From: Comamonas resistens
GTDB lineage: Bacteria > Pseudomonadota > Gammaproteobacteria > Burkholderiales > Burkholderiaceae_C
NCBI RefSeq assembly: GCF_030064165.1
Contig: NZ_CP125947.1
Span: forward strand, 1,798,001 to 1,862,000
DNA: 64,000 nucleotides
Direction of reading: 5' to 3'
The position numbers and the translations under genes were made by a program. A model generated the notes under the pieces. The model searched no databases and had not been told where the DNA came from. It saw nothing but the letters and a program-made list of their open reading frames with translations. This document shows positions 13,463-20,949 of this stretch, one piece after another. Numbering within the stretch: position 1 is the stretch's first letter; each line of letters starts with the position of its first letter.

Positions 13463-14176
13463 CTACAACCCACCAGTTCCGCTCTTGTCGCGGACGCGGC
13501 CAATGATCGAAATTTGCTCATTGAACTGGGATGCCATGACCTCTTCATCTTTATAGGCCGGGTTGTCGCTGCGTAGAACGACCTCGCCACTGATGCGGCG
13601 ATAGAAAAGCCGCTTGATGCGCAGCTCATTGCCATAGCGGATTGCATACACCTTGCCATCGAGCACTTGGTCAAGAGTATTCTCAGCCTCATTCACCAAG
13701 ACGGAGTCACCATGAAACAGGAATGGCTCCATGCTGCCGTTTTTAACCTTGAAACGCTTTAGCTTGTCTGGGTTTAGGCGCTCTTGTTGGAGCCATGACA
13801 GGCGATATGTCGCTGGTTCAGAGCACTCCTCCAACTCGTAGGAGACCACAACCTGACCGGGCCCAGCGCTGAAGTGCACCTTGTATTCAGGGATTCTGAT
13901 GTAACCCTCAGGTAGGTCGTCTTCAGCATGCAAGGCAATGATTCCGCCGCCCCCAGCGTCGGATTTCATCGAGCCTTTCTCATCGCGCAGCCAAGCGTGG
14001 CTGATCATCTCTTTAGGAAAGGCTTTGATCAGATCTTCCTTGAAATTGGTTCTATCGCTTGCGCGACGAACAATTGCACTGATGGTCGGCATGGCGACGC
14101 CGCTCTGCTCTGCGACCTCGGATGGTCCCCATCCCATTTCCCGCATGGCGGCTTCTAGACGTTCTCCAAATTTCAT
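13463..14176 (-). CDS. cI: CI-like phage repressor with S24 self-cleavage domain
   Basis: 237 residues. An N-terminal HTH (GPSEVAEQSGVAMPTISAIVRRAS) binds operators, and the C-terminal LexA/CI peptidase domain has the catalytic Ser148 in NGSMEP and Lys188 in ELRIKRLF. Ala104-Gly105 is a candidate self-cleavage bond. It should hold PL and PR shut and be cleaved after RecA activation. It is divergent from the cro-like gene, with three operators between. The start has no ribosome site, so the transcript may have little or no leader. Confidence 0.92.
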   Translation of the reverse strand: MKFGERLEAAMREMGWGPSEVAEQSGVAMPTISAIVRRASDRTNFKEDLIKAFPKEMISHAWLRDEKGSMKSDAGGGGIIALHAEDDLPEGYIRIPEYKVHFSAGPGQVVVSYELEECSEPATYRLSWLQQERLNPDKLKRFKVKNGSMEPFLFHGDSVLVNEAENTLDQVLDGKVYAIRYGNELRIKRLFYRRISGEVVLRSDNPAYKDEEVMASQFNEQISIIGRVRDKSGTGGL

Positions 14177-14189
14177 CAGTCGAGCCTAT

Positions 14190-14266
14190 AACAGTTGTTG
14201 AGAACAAGGGTTGATGAATAAATCAACATGTGTTAGTCTTTGCGTATGCGAAATGAAACACCTGTT
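14190..14266. promoter_or_regulatory. Right operator cluster, AACA-NN-TGTT sites
   Basis: Sites at 14190-14199 (AACAGTTGTT), 14203-14212 (AACAAGGGTT, imperfect), 14225-14234 (AACATGTGTT) and 14257-14266 (AACACCTGTT, inside the cro-like gene). They share the pattern seen twice at PL. Confidence 0.72.
14211..14239 (+). promoter_or_regulatory. Rightward early promoter (PR-like)
   Basis: TTGATG, 17-base spacer, TAGTCT. An operator sits in the spacer. The predicted first base is about 14246, the same as the cro-like start codon. Confidence 0.5.
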
Positions 14267-14551
14267 GATGCTCTGATGGACGCAATTGAGCGTGCTGGCG
14301 GTCAATCTGCACTCGCGACAAAGCTCACCAAGACCGCAAAAGAGTCCATTTCTCACGCGCGAGTGTGGAACTGGATCAATCGCGGGAAAAAAGCCCCCGC
14401 TGAGTTGTGCCCTTTGATTGAGAGGGTGACAGGTGTCGCATGCGAGCGGCTTCGTCCTGATGTTGACTGGGCATATTTGCGCTCCACTGTCGCCTCCGAA
14501 TTGACCCAGCCCATCCCATCCGCCACTCCCAAGGAGGCGAGCCATGGTTGA
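14246..14551 (+). CDS. Cro/YdaS-like regulator
   Basis: 101 residues. The helix-turn-helix part DALMDAIERAGGQSALATKL followed by the recognition region HARVWNWINRGKKAPAELC and LIERVTGVACERLRPDVDW matches the YdaS/Cro superfamily, which opens rightward early operons in many beta- and gammaproteobacterial phages. ATG 14246 is used; TTG 14240 in frame is possible. There is no ribosome site and PR would start at this ATG, so it is probably translated from a leaderless mRNA. It should oppose CI. Confidence 0.85.
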   Translation: MRNETPVDALMDAIERAGGQSALATKLTKTAKESISHARVWNWINRGKKAPAELCPLIERVTGVACERLRPDVDWAYLRSTVASELTQPIPSATPKEASHG

Positions 14552-14613
14552 GCCAAATGTCGCTGGCTTCGATGCCGCCTTGGAGAGGTTCGTGTGCGAG
14601 CAGGAACTCCGTA

Positions 14614-14847
14614 CTACTTCGAGATGCTCGAAATCCACTGACGGACGAATCCCTCGACTCCTTCGAGCACTGCATCCGGTACGTGACTCGAAAGAAGCTT
14701 CACCTGCATCGTTTCCGAACGCTCCTGCAAAACATCTAGTAGGGCCTGCTTCTCTGGGTGCTTCGCGATGAGTGCATTCAGAACCATTCCGATGGCTTCG
14801 ATCTGTCCTTCGATTCTTTCGAGTCGCTGCAGTTCTTCGTTGTTCAT
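14614..14847 (-). CDS. Small helical protein encoded against the early operon
   Basis: 77 residues on the minus strand: MNNEELQRLERIEGQIEAIG, then NALIAKHPEKQALLDVLQER and a C-terminal helix. The start follows GGGGAGCGGAC. It has stronger protein character than the plus-strand frame over the same bases. As it opposes the rightward transcript from PR, it may be made in the lysogen, or its RNA may act antisense. Confidence 0.65.
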   Translation of the reverse strand: MNNEELQRLERIEGQIEAIGMVLNALIAKHPEKQALLDVLQERSETMQVKLLSSHVPDAVLEGVEGFVRQWISSISK

Positions 14848-14956
14848 GTCCGCTCCCCTGAAAGCTTTTGGTTGCGTGAGAACTACCAGCATAGCCAATG
14901 GTGCTGCGGCCTTCCATCCCCTCTAACTCCACAAGACTCCCACCAAGGACGCCCCT

Positions 14957-15199
14957 ATGACCTACAAGAACCGCGAACTCGTCCGCAAGCCAGCAGGAAT
15001 GCTGCGTGTCAATTCCATCGAACAAGAGGACCTTGATTTCCTGGTGGATTACTACGGAGGTGGGCAGCCTGCTGAGGTGTGGCGCCGTGTCTTGATTGAG
15101 GTCGCTCGTGAAAAACGTCATGAGGCGAATTCTTTATCGCCCATGCGCGTAGCTCAAGCCGTTGACAAGAGCCCGTTTGGCCTCATGCGTGCAGCGTGA
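14957..15199 (+). CDS. Hypothetical phage protein at the CII position, 80 aa
   Basis: MTYKNRELVRKPAGMLRVNS, a helix EDLDFLVDYYGGGQPAEVWR and a basic tail. AAGGACG precedes the start. It occupies the place of cII between cro and the replication genes, but its sequence is not recognisably CII. Confidence 0.68.
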   Translation: MTYKNRELVRKPAGMLRVNSIEQEDLDFLVDYYGGGQPAEVWRRVLIEVAREKRHEANSLSPMRVAQAVDKSPFGLMRAA

Positions 15200-15227
15200 G
15201 TCATGAGCACAGGAGCGAAGACACGCT

Positions 15228-15452
15228 ATGCCGCCGCCGCAAATACCAATCCATGACGTGCCCTATGACCTCGAAGGGCTTGATCCGAAAGCGCTTGATG
15301 CTATCGAAGCAGAAGCAAAAGCGCGCGGAATTTCTTTTGATGAAGCTGTGAAACAGATGCTCATCGAGCATTCGCGCCAGCTTCAATCCCAACAAATGCG
15401 CCGCATTCCGAGCCTCATTGCAAGGCTCTTTGGTTCCGGGCGAGTTCACTAG
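15228..15452 (+). CDS. Hypothetical phage protein, 74 aa
   Basis: Contains LDPKALDAIEAEAKARGISFDEAVKQML, a helix-turn-helix-like pattern close to ribbon-helix-helix second halves, then a basic C-terminus (QMRRIPSLIARLFG). The start is preceded by AGGAGCG. A 17-codon frame at 15203 overlaps its beginning and is probably not a gene. May bind DNA. Confidence 0.65.
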   Translation: MPPPQIPIHDVPYDLEGLDPKALDAIEAEAKARGISFDEAVKQMLIEHSRQLQSQQMRRIPSLIARLFGSGRVH

Positions 15453-15466
15453 GAGTTACTCAAAAG

Positions 15467-15643
15467 ATGACTTCAGCCCACAAAGAAAAACGCCTGCAGT
15501 CGTTGGCGCGACGTGCAGGCGATCTTGAGATTAAGGCTATGGACGCTGGGCAGCGAGACCGTGCCATTCACTTCATGCGCCGAATGTACCGGTTGCTTGA
15601 ACTGCTGGCAAGCCTGCGCGAACAGGAGAACTTCCATGCGTGA
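15467..15643 (+). CDS. Basic helical phage protein, 58 aa
   Basis: MTSAHKEKRLQSLARRAGDL then a charged helix (DAGQRDRAIHFMRRMYRLLELLASLREQEN). AGGAG lies 11 bases upstream, and the stop overlaps the start of the initiator gene at 15636. Consistent helical pattern and coupling support a real gene; it is short enough to be overlooked. Confidence 0.65.
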   Translation: MTSAHKEKRLQSLARRAGDLEIKAMDAGQRDRAIHFMRRMYRLLELLASLREQENFHA

Positions 15644-16415
15644 CTACGGTGTTGTTTCTCCCAAATTCTGGATAGGCGAGACAGGTAAGGCGCTGCGTGG
15701 GAATGCAGCCGCTCAGGTCCTGGCTCTTTATCTGATGACCTGCCCTCATGCCAACATGATTGGCGTGTTTCATTGCCCTGTTCTGTACATGGCACATGAG
15801 ACAGGATTAGGCATGGAAGGGGCTTCTAAGGCCCTTGAATGCCTCATCGAAGCCAAGTTTTGCACCTATGACGAGGCTTCCGAGACCGTTTTTGTGCACC
15901 GCATGGCTGCATTTCAGATCGGAGAGTCATTGGCTGCTGCTGACAAGCGCTGCAAGGGTGTTGAGCGTGAGTGGCAAAACATCAGCTCTTCCAAGCACAA
16001 GCATGCGTTCTTTGCTATGTATTCAGTAGCGTTTCATCTGCCTAAATCGGCAGAAAACGCAAGCCCCTCGGAAGCCCCTTTGAAGCCCCATGCAAGCCAG
16101 GAACAGGAACAGGAACAGGAACAGGAACAGGATATTGATGCTCCTTCTGCGAAGTCGCCACGCGGCACGTCGCTGAGCGCCGAATGGTCTTTGCCTGATG
16201 ACTGGAAAAACTGGGCTCAAAGCGAAAGGCCCGACCTGGACGTGATATCGGTTGCGGATTCGTTCCGCGATTACTGGATTGCCAAGCCGGGGAAGGACGG
16301 GCGCAAGGCCGACTGGAAGGCAACGTGGCGCAACTGGGTAAGGAACCAGCGCCGCGATGCTCCGCGCTTCCAGCCGCCGGCAGCACCCCAATCGGGCATT
16401 GGGAGGTTCGTCTGA
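15636..16415 (+). CDS. O-like replication initiator (DnaT-like C-terminal domain)
   Basis: 259 residues. The N-terminal domain (DYGVVSPKFWIGETGKALRG, then LALYLMTCPHANMIGVFHCP and EGASKALECLIEAKFCTYDE) is the winged-helix module of phage replication initiators. A hinge with an E-Q repeat at about 154 to 165 follows. The C-terminal WSLPDDWKNWAQSERPDLDV...FRDYWIAKPGKDGRKADW matches the DnaT-like domain that contacts the replicative helicase. It is followed by a DnaB-like helicase. ATG 15636 overlaps the preceding stop and is favoured over one 41 codons upstream. Confidence 0.85.
   Translation: MRDYGVVSPKFWIGETGKALRGNAAAQVLALYLMTCPHANMIGVFHCPVLYMAHETGLGMEGASKALECLIEAKFCTYDEASETVFVHRMAAFQIGESLAAADKRCKGVEREWQNISSSKHKHAFFAMYSVAFHLPKSAENASPSEAPLKPHASQEQEQEQEQEQDIDAPSAKSPRGTSLSAEWSLPDDWKNWAQSERPDLDVISVADSFRDYWIAKPGKDGRKADWKATWRNWVRNQRRDAPRFQPPAAPQSGIGRFV
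16098..16133 (+). repeat. CAGGAA hexanucleotide repeat in the initiator gene
   Basis: Five perfect CAGGAA units plus CAGGAT, encoding QEQEQEQEQEQD. Each unit is two codons, so slippage would change hinge length without a frameshift. Confidence 0.85.
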
Positions 16416-16777
16416 TGCGCGGCCACCAACCGATTCTCGACATGCGCCGCGAAGGCTATGTGCCCAACTCTGCAGTCTTCGTGTCCGACACCGATTGCGT
16501 GCTAGAGGCCTGGAGCGCACGCAACTGGCATGGGGTGGCCAACAACACTCACCCAACGGTGTTGATTGAGCTGACGGACGCCCTGGAGCAGTTGGATTTT
16601 CGTTTTGCTGTGGGCTTGCATGTGAGCCTGATGTGCCAGCGAGGAGAGGAACGAGCGAAGCGCTTGTTTGCCGCTATCCGTAGGGTTGAACCATGCGTTC
16701 TGGCCTGCGCAATGGGTAATGAAATCTGGATTTTCAAGAAAGAAGAGGGCGGCAATGGCAAACGTATTCGTGCCTGA
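16415..16777 (+). CDS. Hypothetical protein between initiator and helicase, 120 aa
   Basis: MRGHQPILDMRREGYVPNSA then VFVSDTDC and a compact beta/alpha pattern (TVLIELTDALEQLDFRFAVGLHVSLMC). The start overlaps the initiator stop (TGATG) and its end overlaps the helicase start by 23 bases, so it is part of the replication set. It could be a helicase loader or accessory factor by position, but no Walker motif is present. Confidence 0.72.
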   Translation: MRGHQPILDMRREGYVPNSAVFVSDTDCVLEAWSARNWHGVANNTHPTVLIELTDALEQLDFRFAVGLHVSLMCQRGEERAKRLFAAIRRVEPCVLACAMGNEIWIFKKEEGGNGKRIRA

Positions 16778-17729
16778 CGACATTGATTTTGCTCTTTACG
16801 AGCAGGAGACCGACGCCCAGCAAAAGGTGCGCGAGGCGGCGGTTTGGGTGCAAGAGCTGATCGACCGCATCAAGAACCCGGCCCGCACGCCACAGGCATT
16901 CATGCCATGGCGCAAGACCATGGGCCTGCTGCAGTTCCGTCCCGGCGAAGTGACCCTGTGGGGAGGCGCCAACGGAAACGGCAAGTCTCTGGTGACTGGG
17001 CAGGTCGCCTTGTCACTTTGCGGCCAGGGCGAGCGCGTAGCCATTGCATCGTTCGAGATGAAACCTATCAAGACGCTGGAGCGCATGGGGCGCCAGTGGT
17101 CAGGCACCAACCCCGCTCATCCAGCCTATGCAGGCAGCGAGCTGGGCCTAAAAGCGTTGATAGACACCTATGAGCAATTCAAGGAATGGACGGGAGACAA
17201 GCTCTGGCTGTACGACCAGCAAGGCACCGTGACTGCAAAGCAGGTCTGTGCCGTCATTCGCTATGCGGCTAAAGAGTTGAAGGTGACGCATTTCGTGGTG
17301 GACAGCCTGATGAAGTGCGTGGCTGGCGAGGATGACTACAACGGACAAAAGCTGTTCGTGGACGAACTGACTGCCATTGCCCGCGATCACCAGATTCACA
17401 TCCACCTGATTCACCACATCAAAAAGCCAGCCTCTGAGGATCACAAACCCAACAAGTACGACATGAAAGGCTCTGGCGCCGTGACCGACCAGGTGGACAA
17501 CGTGGTGATCGTTTGGCGCAACAAGCCCAAGGAGCGAAAGCGTGAAGAGGGACTGCTGACCGACGAGGCCAATTTCAAAGAGCCTGACTGCCTGCTGATC
17601 TGCGACAAGCAGCGCAACGGCGAATGGGAAGGGTCCATCGGCCTTTGGTTTGAGAAAGACAGCCAGCAGTTTGTTGCGGCGCTGGGCGATGAGCCTTTGA
17701 CGCTGTATTGCCCTCCGGAGGCCTACTGA
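16755..17729 (+). CDS. DnaB-like replicative helicase (RecA-fold ATPase)
   Basis: 324 residues. After a short N-terminal helix come the linker and FRPGEVTLWGGANGNGKSLV, with Walker A at 70 to 79, ASFEM (motif 1a-like), the Walker B strand THFVVDSLMKC and the LIHHIKKP sensor. The long N-terminal DnaB domain is missing, as in other short phage helicases. It should be loaded by the O-like protein. The start follows GAGGGCGGCA. Confidence 0.85.
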   Translation: MANVFVPDDIDFALYEQETDAQQKVREAAVWVQELIDRIKNPARTPQAFMPWRKTMGLLQFRPGEVTLWGGANGNGKSLVTGQVALSLCGQGERVAIASFEMKPIKTLERMGRQWSGTNPAHPAYAGSELGLKALIDTYEQFKEWTGDKLWLYDQQGTVTAKQVCAVIRYAAKELKVTHFVVDSLMKCVAGEDDYNGQKLFVDELTAIARDHQIHIHLIHHIKKPASEDHKPNKYDMKGSGAVTDQVDNVVIVWRNKPKERKREEGLLTDEANFKEPDCLLICDKQRNGEWEGSIGLWFEKDSQQFVAALGDEPLTLYCPPEAY

Positions 17730-17932
17730 TGACCACCTGCATCACCTGCCAGCACTGGCAACCCAAAGAAACCTCCCCTGCTATGGCCCGAATGGGTTTT
17801 GCCCAGTGCATGAAAAAAGCTAGGGGGCACACATATAGCTCAGGCTCCCCAGCTTGCGACTTTCACAAGCCAGTAGACGAAGCAATCACCCAGAAGAGGG
17901 CGATCTTCATCAAATCGAAGGATGCGGCATGA
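17729..17932 (+). CDS. Cys-rich phage protein, 67 aa
   Basis: MTTCITCQHWQPKETSPAMA, AQCMKKARG and PACDFHKP: Cys/His spacing consistent with one zinc site. The start overlaps the helicase stop (TGATG). Similar small C-x2-C-x-HW proteins are common in phage early regions and have no known function. It opens a run of coupled genes to 20,603. Confidence 0.72.
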   Translation: MTTCITCQHWQPKETSPAMARMGFAQCMKKARGHTYSSGSPACDFHKPVDEAITQKRAIFIKSKDAA

Positions 17933-18372
17933 ACCAGGCGCAACAACCAGAGGCGCTCTACCTTGCGCGCGAGTTGGAAATCGGCTCTTTCTCTCCCAAC
18001 ATCCTGCAAAACGAACAAGGCCTACGCAATAAGTCGGCTGCTGAACTCCGCCGCCTGCATGCCCGTGTGCAGGAACTGGAATTGCGCTGCTGCTCAAAGC
18101 CGATCCCATGGCCTGAGGACGCAAAAGATGTACGCGACTTTTTTAACTGCGATTTCATCTCTGCGCAATTCGCAGCTGAAGACCAATCACCATGCGATGA
18201 AGACCGGTATCTGATCAGTGCTCATGACTTCTTGAGCGCCGTGAACTGGTGGTCCGATTTCCCTCATATGCGTATTCCCGAACAGGAAGGCCTTGAGCGC
18301 GACCATGCAGACGAGGACGCAGCCATAGCAGCCGGGAAGGTTCAGGCGGCTGTGCAGGGGAGGGTGGAATGA
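17929..18372 (+). CDS. Hypothetical phage protein sharing a motif with the left-end gene
   Basis: 147 residues. Residues about 38 to 51 (AELRRLHARVQELE) match the protein at 1-511. The C-terminal part (DEDRYLISAHDFLSAVNWWSD) is compact and acidic. Coupled by ATGA at both ends. Function unknown. Confidence 0.7.
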   Translation: MNQAQQPEALYLARELEIGSFSPNILQNEQGLRNKSAAELRRLHARVQELELRCCSKPIPWPEDAKDVRDFFNCDFISAQFAAEDQSPCDEDRYLISAHDFLSAVNWWSDFPHMRIPEQEGLERDHADEDAAIAAGKVQAAVQGRVE

Positions 18373-18521
18373 CCCGATACCAAGCTCTACGGCGCATCGG
18401 CCTTGACCCGCTCGCTGCCGCGTTTGTTGCCTTTTTCAACTGGTTGTTCGGTGCGTCCAGCAATGAAATTCACTTCATGCACATGGTCATCGAGTTTGAT
18501 AAGGAGGAAGGCGATGACTGA
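18369..18521 (+). CDS. Small phage protein with hydrophobic core, 50 aa
   Basis: MTRYQALRRIGLDPLAAAFV then AFFNWLFGASSNE, and an acidic tail ending EEGDD. The start overlaps the previous stop (ATGA) and AAGGAGGAAG within its end serves the next gene. Confidence 0.58.
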   Translation: MTRYQALRRIGLDPLAAAFVAFFNWLFGASSNEIHFMHMVIEFDKEEGDD

Positions 18522-18724
18522 GCGCCTAGAAATCGACCTGTTCAGTCGCCAACAGGCTTGGCTAGCCATCAAGGGGGCGCCATTGGGTCAAAGAGTACCT
18601 AGAGCACCGAAACGTAGCAGGCCGAGCAGCAGCACTGAAGAAAGACCTTAATGAGCAGCGCAGGCTAGGAAACACAGGCAAGCCCGGCGAATGGCTTGAG
18701 GCAACAGAACAGGAGAAGAGATGA
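18514..18724 (+). pseudogene. Frameshifted small phage gene
   Basis: The frame opens MTERLEIDLFSRQQAWLAIK after an AAGGAGGAAG site, but in frame it stops at 18651. At the AAGGGGGCGCC run near 18570-18580 the other frame continues as RHWVKEYLEHRNVAGRAAAL and ends at 18724, where it overlaps the next start as ATGA, exactly like its neighbours. Losing one G restores a single 70-residue protein. So it is either a frameshifted gene, a G-run slippage site, or a sequence error. Its first eight residues match the gene at 19,025. Confidence 0.6.
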
Positions 18725-18894
18725 AAGAGATCAAGGCCCATCAGTTCTACCGACTGCCCAGCGGCAGCGTTATCAAGGTCAACAGCCCATTGAGCGGCGG
18801 CGAGTGGAACTGTACTTATCAAAGCGGTGAAGACATTGGCTGCCAAGTGACGCTGAGCGCTGAGTTTCTGCTGAGGCACGGGGAGCGCACATGA
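18721..18894 (+). CDS. Hypothetical phage protein, 57 aa
   Basis: MKEIKAHQFYRLPSGSVIKV then EWNCTYQSGEDIGCQVTLS: short beta-strand pattern with two Cys. ATGA overlaps at both ends. Function unknown. Confidence 0.62.
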   Translation: MKEIKAHQFYRLPSGSVIKVNSPLSGGEWNCTYQSGEDIGCQVTLSAEFLLRHGERT

Positions 18895-19028
18895 CGATCA
18901 GGCCAAAACCACGCATGACAAAGAGGGATGGCCGCTGGATGTGCTGGACGAAGGCCATCTTTGGTGGGCGCATTGTCGGCTGGGGCAAGACCCCTGATGC
19001 TGCCTTCAAGGCTTGGAGCGAGGCATGA
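18891..19028 (+). CDS. Hypothetical phage protein, 45 aa
   Basis: MTIRPKPRMTKRDGRWMCWT then GRIVGWGKTPDAAFKAWSE. Its strand-strand-helix outline looks like the integrase-type N-terminal arm-binding or RNase-H-like fold start often seen in tiny phage proteins. ATGA overlaps at both ends. Confidence 0.6.
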   Translation: MTIRPKPRMTKRDGRWMCWTKAIFGGRIVGWGKTPDAAFKAWSEA

Positions 19029-19363
19029 CAGAGCGCCTCGAAATCGACCCCCAGGCTGCGGTGGACTACCTTCTTGCCACTGCGCCACGCTATGCGGCAG
19101 CCAAGGCTAAGCGGGTACAGCTCGAAGAGTTCCGCAAGTCCAAGAAGGCCATCCTGATGCAGCAGTCTGACGGCAAGACGATTGCAGACCGCGAGGCCTA
19201 CGCATACAGCCATGCGGATTACTTGGAACTACTGCAAGGCCTGGAGTCTGCCGTGGAGGCTGAAGAGCTGTTCCGCTGGAAGATGAAGGCGGCCGAGCTG
19301 CAGATTGAGATCTGGCGCTCGAAAGAGGCCAGCAACCGGGTAGAGGGGAGGTCTGTTCGATGA
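19025..19363 (+). CDS. Helical phage protein upstream of NinG, 112 aa
   Basis: Begins MTERLEIDPQAAVDYLLATA and is almost wholly helical, with an EEFRKSKKAILMQQS segment that recalls proteins placed next to ninG/ninB. Coupled by ATGA to genes on both sides. Unrecognised family. Confidence 0.75.
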   Translation: MTERLEIDPQAAVDYLLATAPRYAAAKAKRVQLEEFRKSKKAILMQQSDGKTIADREAYAYSHADYLELLQGLESAVEAEELFRWKMKAAELQIEIWRSKEASNRVEGRSVR

Positions 19364-19956
19364 CATTCCGTCGCACCCGCTGCGCACATTGCCGCGCAAA
19401 GTTCTCGCCAGAGCGTCCGAGCCAGATTGTCCACGCTGAATGCGCAGAGGCATATGCCATAGCCAAGCGTGAAAAGGAAGAACGCGCCCAGGCCAAGGCC
19501 GATCGTATGGCCACCAAGGTAGAGAGAGCGGAAACGCGCCGCCGCAAGGAGGCGATGAAGTCTCTCCGAGAGCTGCTCGCCGAAGCCCAGACCGCGTTCA
19601 ACGAATTTATCCGTCTTCGTGATGCAGGCAAGCCATGCATTTGTTGTGGCATGCCATTCGAACCCATGAAGCCGGGCGGCTCAATGGATGCTGGCCATTT
19701 CCGCTCGCGTTCCACCGCGCCCCAGATCCGCTTCAACGAAGACAACGTGTTCGGACAGCGAAAAAACTGCAACCGACCTGGCGGAACGACCTACTCCAAG
19801 TTCCGTGTCGGCGTGCTCGCGCGCATCGGCCCAGAGCGCCTAGAGGTCATTGAGACCAATAACGGTGTCCACAAGTGGACTCACGACGAAGTCCGAGGAA
19901 TTCGGGATAGCTACCGAGCCAAAGCTAAGCAACTAAAGAAAGAGAGCGCTGAATGA
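19360..19956 (+). CDS. ninG: NinG/Rap-like recombination nuclease
   Basis: 198 residues with the NinG plan: N-terminal zinc site CAHCRAKFSP, a long Lys/Arg-rich coiled coil (about 40 to 80), then CICCGMPFEP, DAGHFRSRS, FGQRKNCNRPGG and the C-terminal RVGVLARIGPERLEVIE. Lambda NinG (Rap) cuts branched recombination intermediates and aids RecA-independent exchange. The ATGA overlap places it in the coupled early block just before the candidate Q gene, as in lambda's nin region. Confidence 0.92.
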   Translation: MTFRRTRCAHCRAKFSPERPSQIVHAECAEAYAIAKREKEERAQAKADRMATKVERAETRRRKEAMKSLRELLAEAQTAFNEFIRLRDAGKPCICCGMPFEPMKPGGSMDAGHFRSRSTAPQIRFNEDNVFGQRKNCNRPGGTTYSKFRVGVLARIGPERLEVIETNNGVHKWTHDEVRGIRDSYRAKAKQLKKESAE

Positions 19957-20603
19957 CCGAGGCACCAACAATGCAAGAGCACTATGCACAAGCTATTACC
20001 GCCAGCAACCTTCGCTGCGAAACTTTGGATGGATCACGTAGTAGCGCTGATCTGCTGATTGCGGCAGGCTGGTGTAAGTCTCGCTTCGGTGCCGCCCTGA
20101 TGCGCCTGCAGGCCGAATGGGATGGAGCTGAGCGCTGGGGTGTGAAAGTCCCAGTGAGACCCACGAAGCGCGCAATCATGGCCGAGGCCAAAGTGACGAT
20201 GCGCGACGGCATCCGCAAGATCACCAAGGACAGCATGGAGGCGGCACGCAAGAAACTGGAGAAGCGCTACGAAGCCGAGCTGCGCAAGGCCGTCACCGCG
20301 CTTAAGTCGTTGCCCGAAGTTGCATTGCACTTGCAGATCGGTCTGGCATTGGATGGTGAAGATGCCGAGCTGGCCGCGCCTTTGTTGTTGTACTGGCTCG
20401 ACCCGAATTGCCGGGTGTGCCATGGACGAAAGTTCCAGCTCGCCCCTTGCAAGACCAAGCTTTCCGCGCGTGCTTGCGGTTGTTGCGACGGGCTCGGAGC
20501 TGCCAAAGCTCCAGGCGGTGAGAGCGGTCAAAAGCTCTTGGACTTCATCAATAGCTGCGCCTTGCGGGCAGGCGGCGAAGTCAAAAAAGCTTGCCTGTCT
20601 TGA
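19953..20603 (+). CDS. Candidate Q-type late antiterminator
   Basis: 216 residues. The N-terminal half is helical and basic; the C-terminal half has CRVCHGRKFQLAPCKTKLS, then CGCCDGLG, a DnaJ-like zinc-finger layout used by one class of phage Q antiterminators. It is the last gene of the early operon, directly before a promoter, a gap of 346 bases and an intrinsic terminator: the arrangement on which Q proteins act. No direct family hit can be run, so the call rests on zinc motif plus position. Confidence 0.62.
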   Translation: MTEAPTMQEHYAQAITASNLRCETLDGSRSSADLLIAAGWCKSRFGAALMRLQAEWDGAERWGVKVPVRPTKRAIMAEAKVTMRDGIRKITKDSMEAARKKLEKRYEAELRKAVTALKSLPEVALHLQIGLALDGEDAELAAPLLLYWLDPNCRVCHGRKFQLAPCKTKLSARACGCCDGLGAAKAPGGESGQKLLDFINSCALRAGGEVKKACLS

Positions 20604-20619
20604 CATAGGGTGGTAGCAT
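20591..20619 (+). promoter_or_regulatory. Candidate late promoter (PR'-like)
   Basis: TTGCCT, 17-base spacer, TAGCAT preceded by TGG, overlapping the end of the candidate Q gene. The bases 20604-20949 hold no gene: this promoter, a terminator at 20734 and a second hairpin at 20914, then the first late gene. Confidence 0.4.
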
Positions 20620-20733
20620 TGCGCCGTGAACCGCAAGCGATGAAATCCAGCGCTTCACGTCACTGCAAATCCACCTCTGCATTCAGCCCGTAGCGTTGCA
20701 GACAGCCAGAGATGGATAGACGCGCCCATAAAA

Positions 20734-20760
20734 AAGCCCGCTAGGTTCGCCAGCGGGCTT
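20734..20760 (+). terminator. Intrinsic terminator (tR'-like), bidirectional
   Basis: AAGCCCGCT/AGCGGGCTT stem, 9-base loop, A-run before and T-rich after. It stands between the candidate late promoter and late genes, where a Q protein would be needed. Confidence 0.72.
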
Positions 20761-20913
20761 TGTTGTTTCTCCCCTTGATCCAGCCAGGGGCCACGCCCGA
20801 GCCGCTTGAAGGCGTGGAAGACACTACCGCGAGCTGTCGTGGAGCTGGAGTACAGCGAACGGCATCCCCCAGCGGCTCTGCCGGAAGTCCGGATGGGGTT
20901 CTATTTACCAAGG

Positions 20914-20934
20914 CCAGCCAAGTGCTGGCTTTTT
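20914..20934 (+). terminator. Terminator-like hairpin just before the first late gene
   Basis: AGCCA/TGGCT (alternatively CCAGC/GCTGG) with TTTTTCTATT, ending 16 bases before the ATG at 20950. Confidence 0.5.
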
Positions 20935-20949
20935 CTATTGGGGCGAGCC

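Noticed and set aside
14544..14771. Plus-strand frame just after the cro-like gene (MVEPNVAGFDAALERF...)
   Set aside because: The first 15 codons look plausible, but the rest loses protein character; the minus-strand gene over the same bases is better supported. It could be a truncated gene start.
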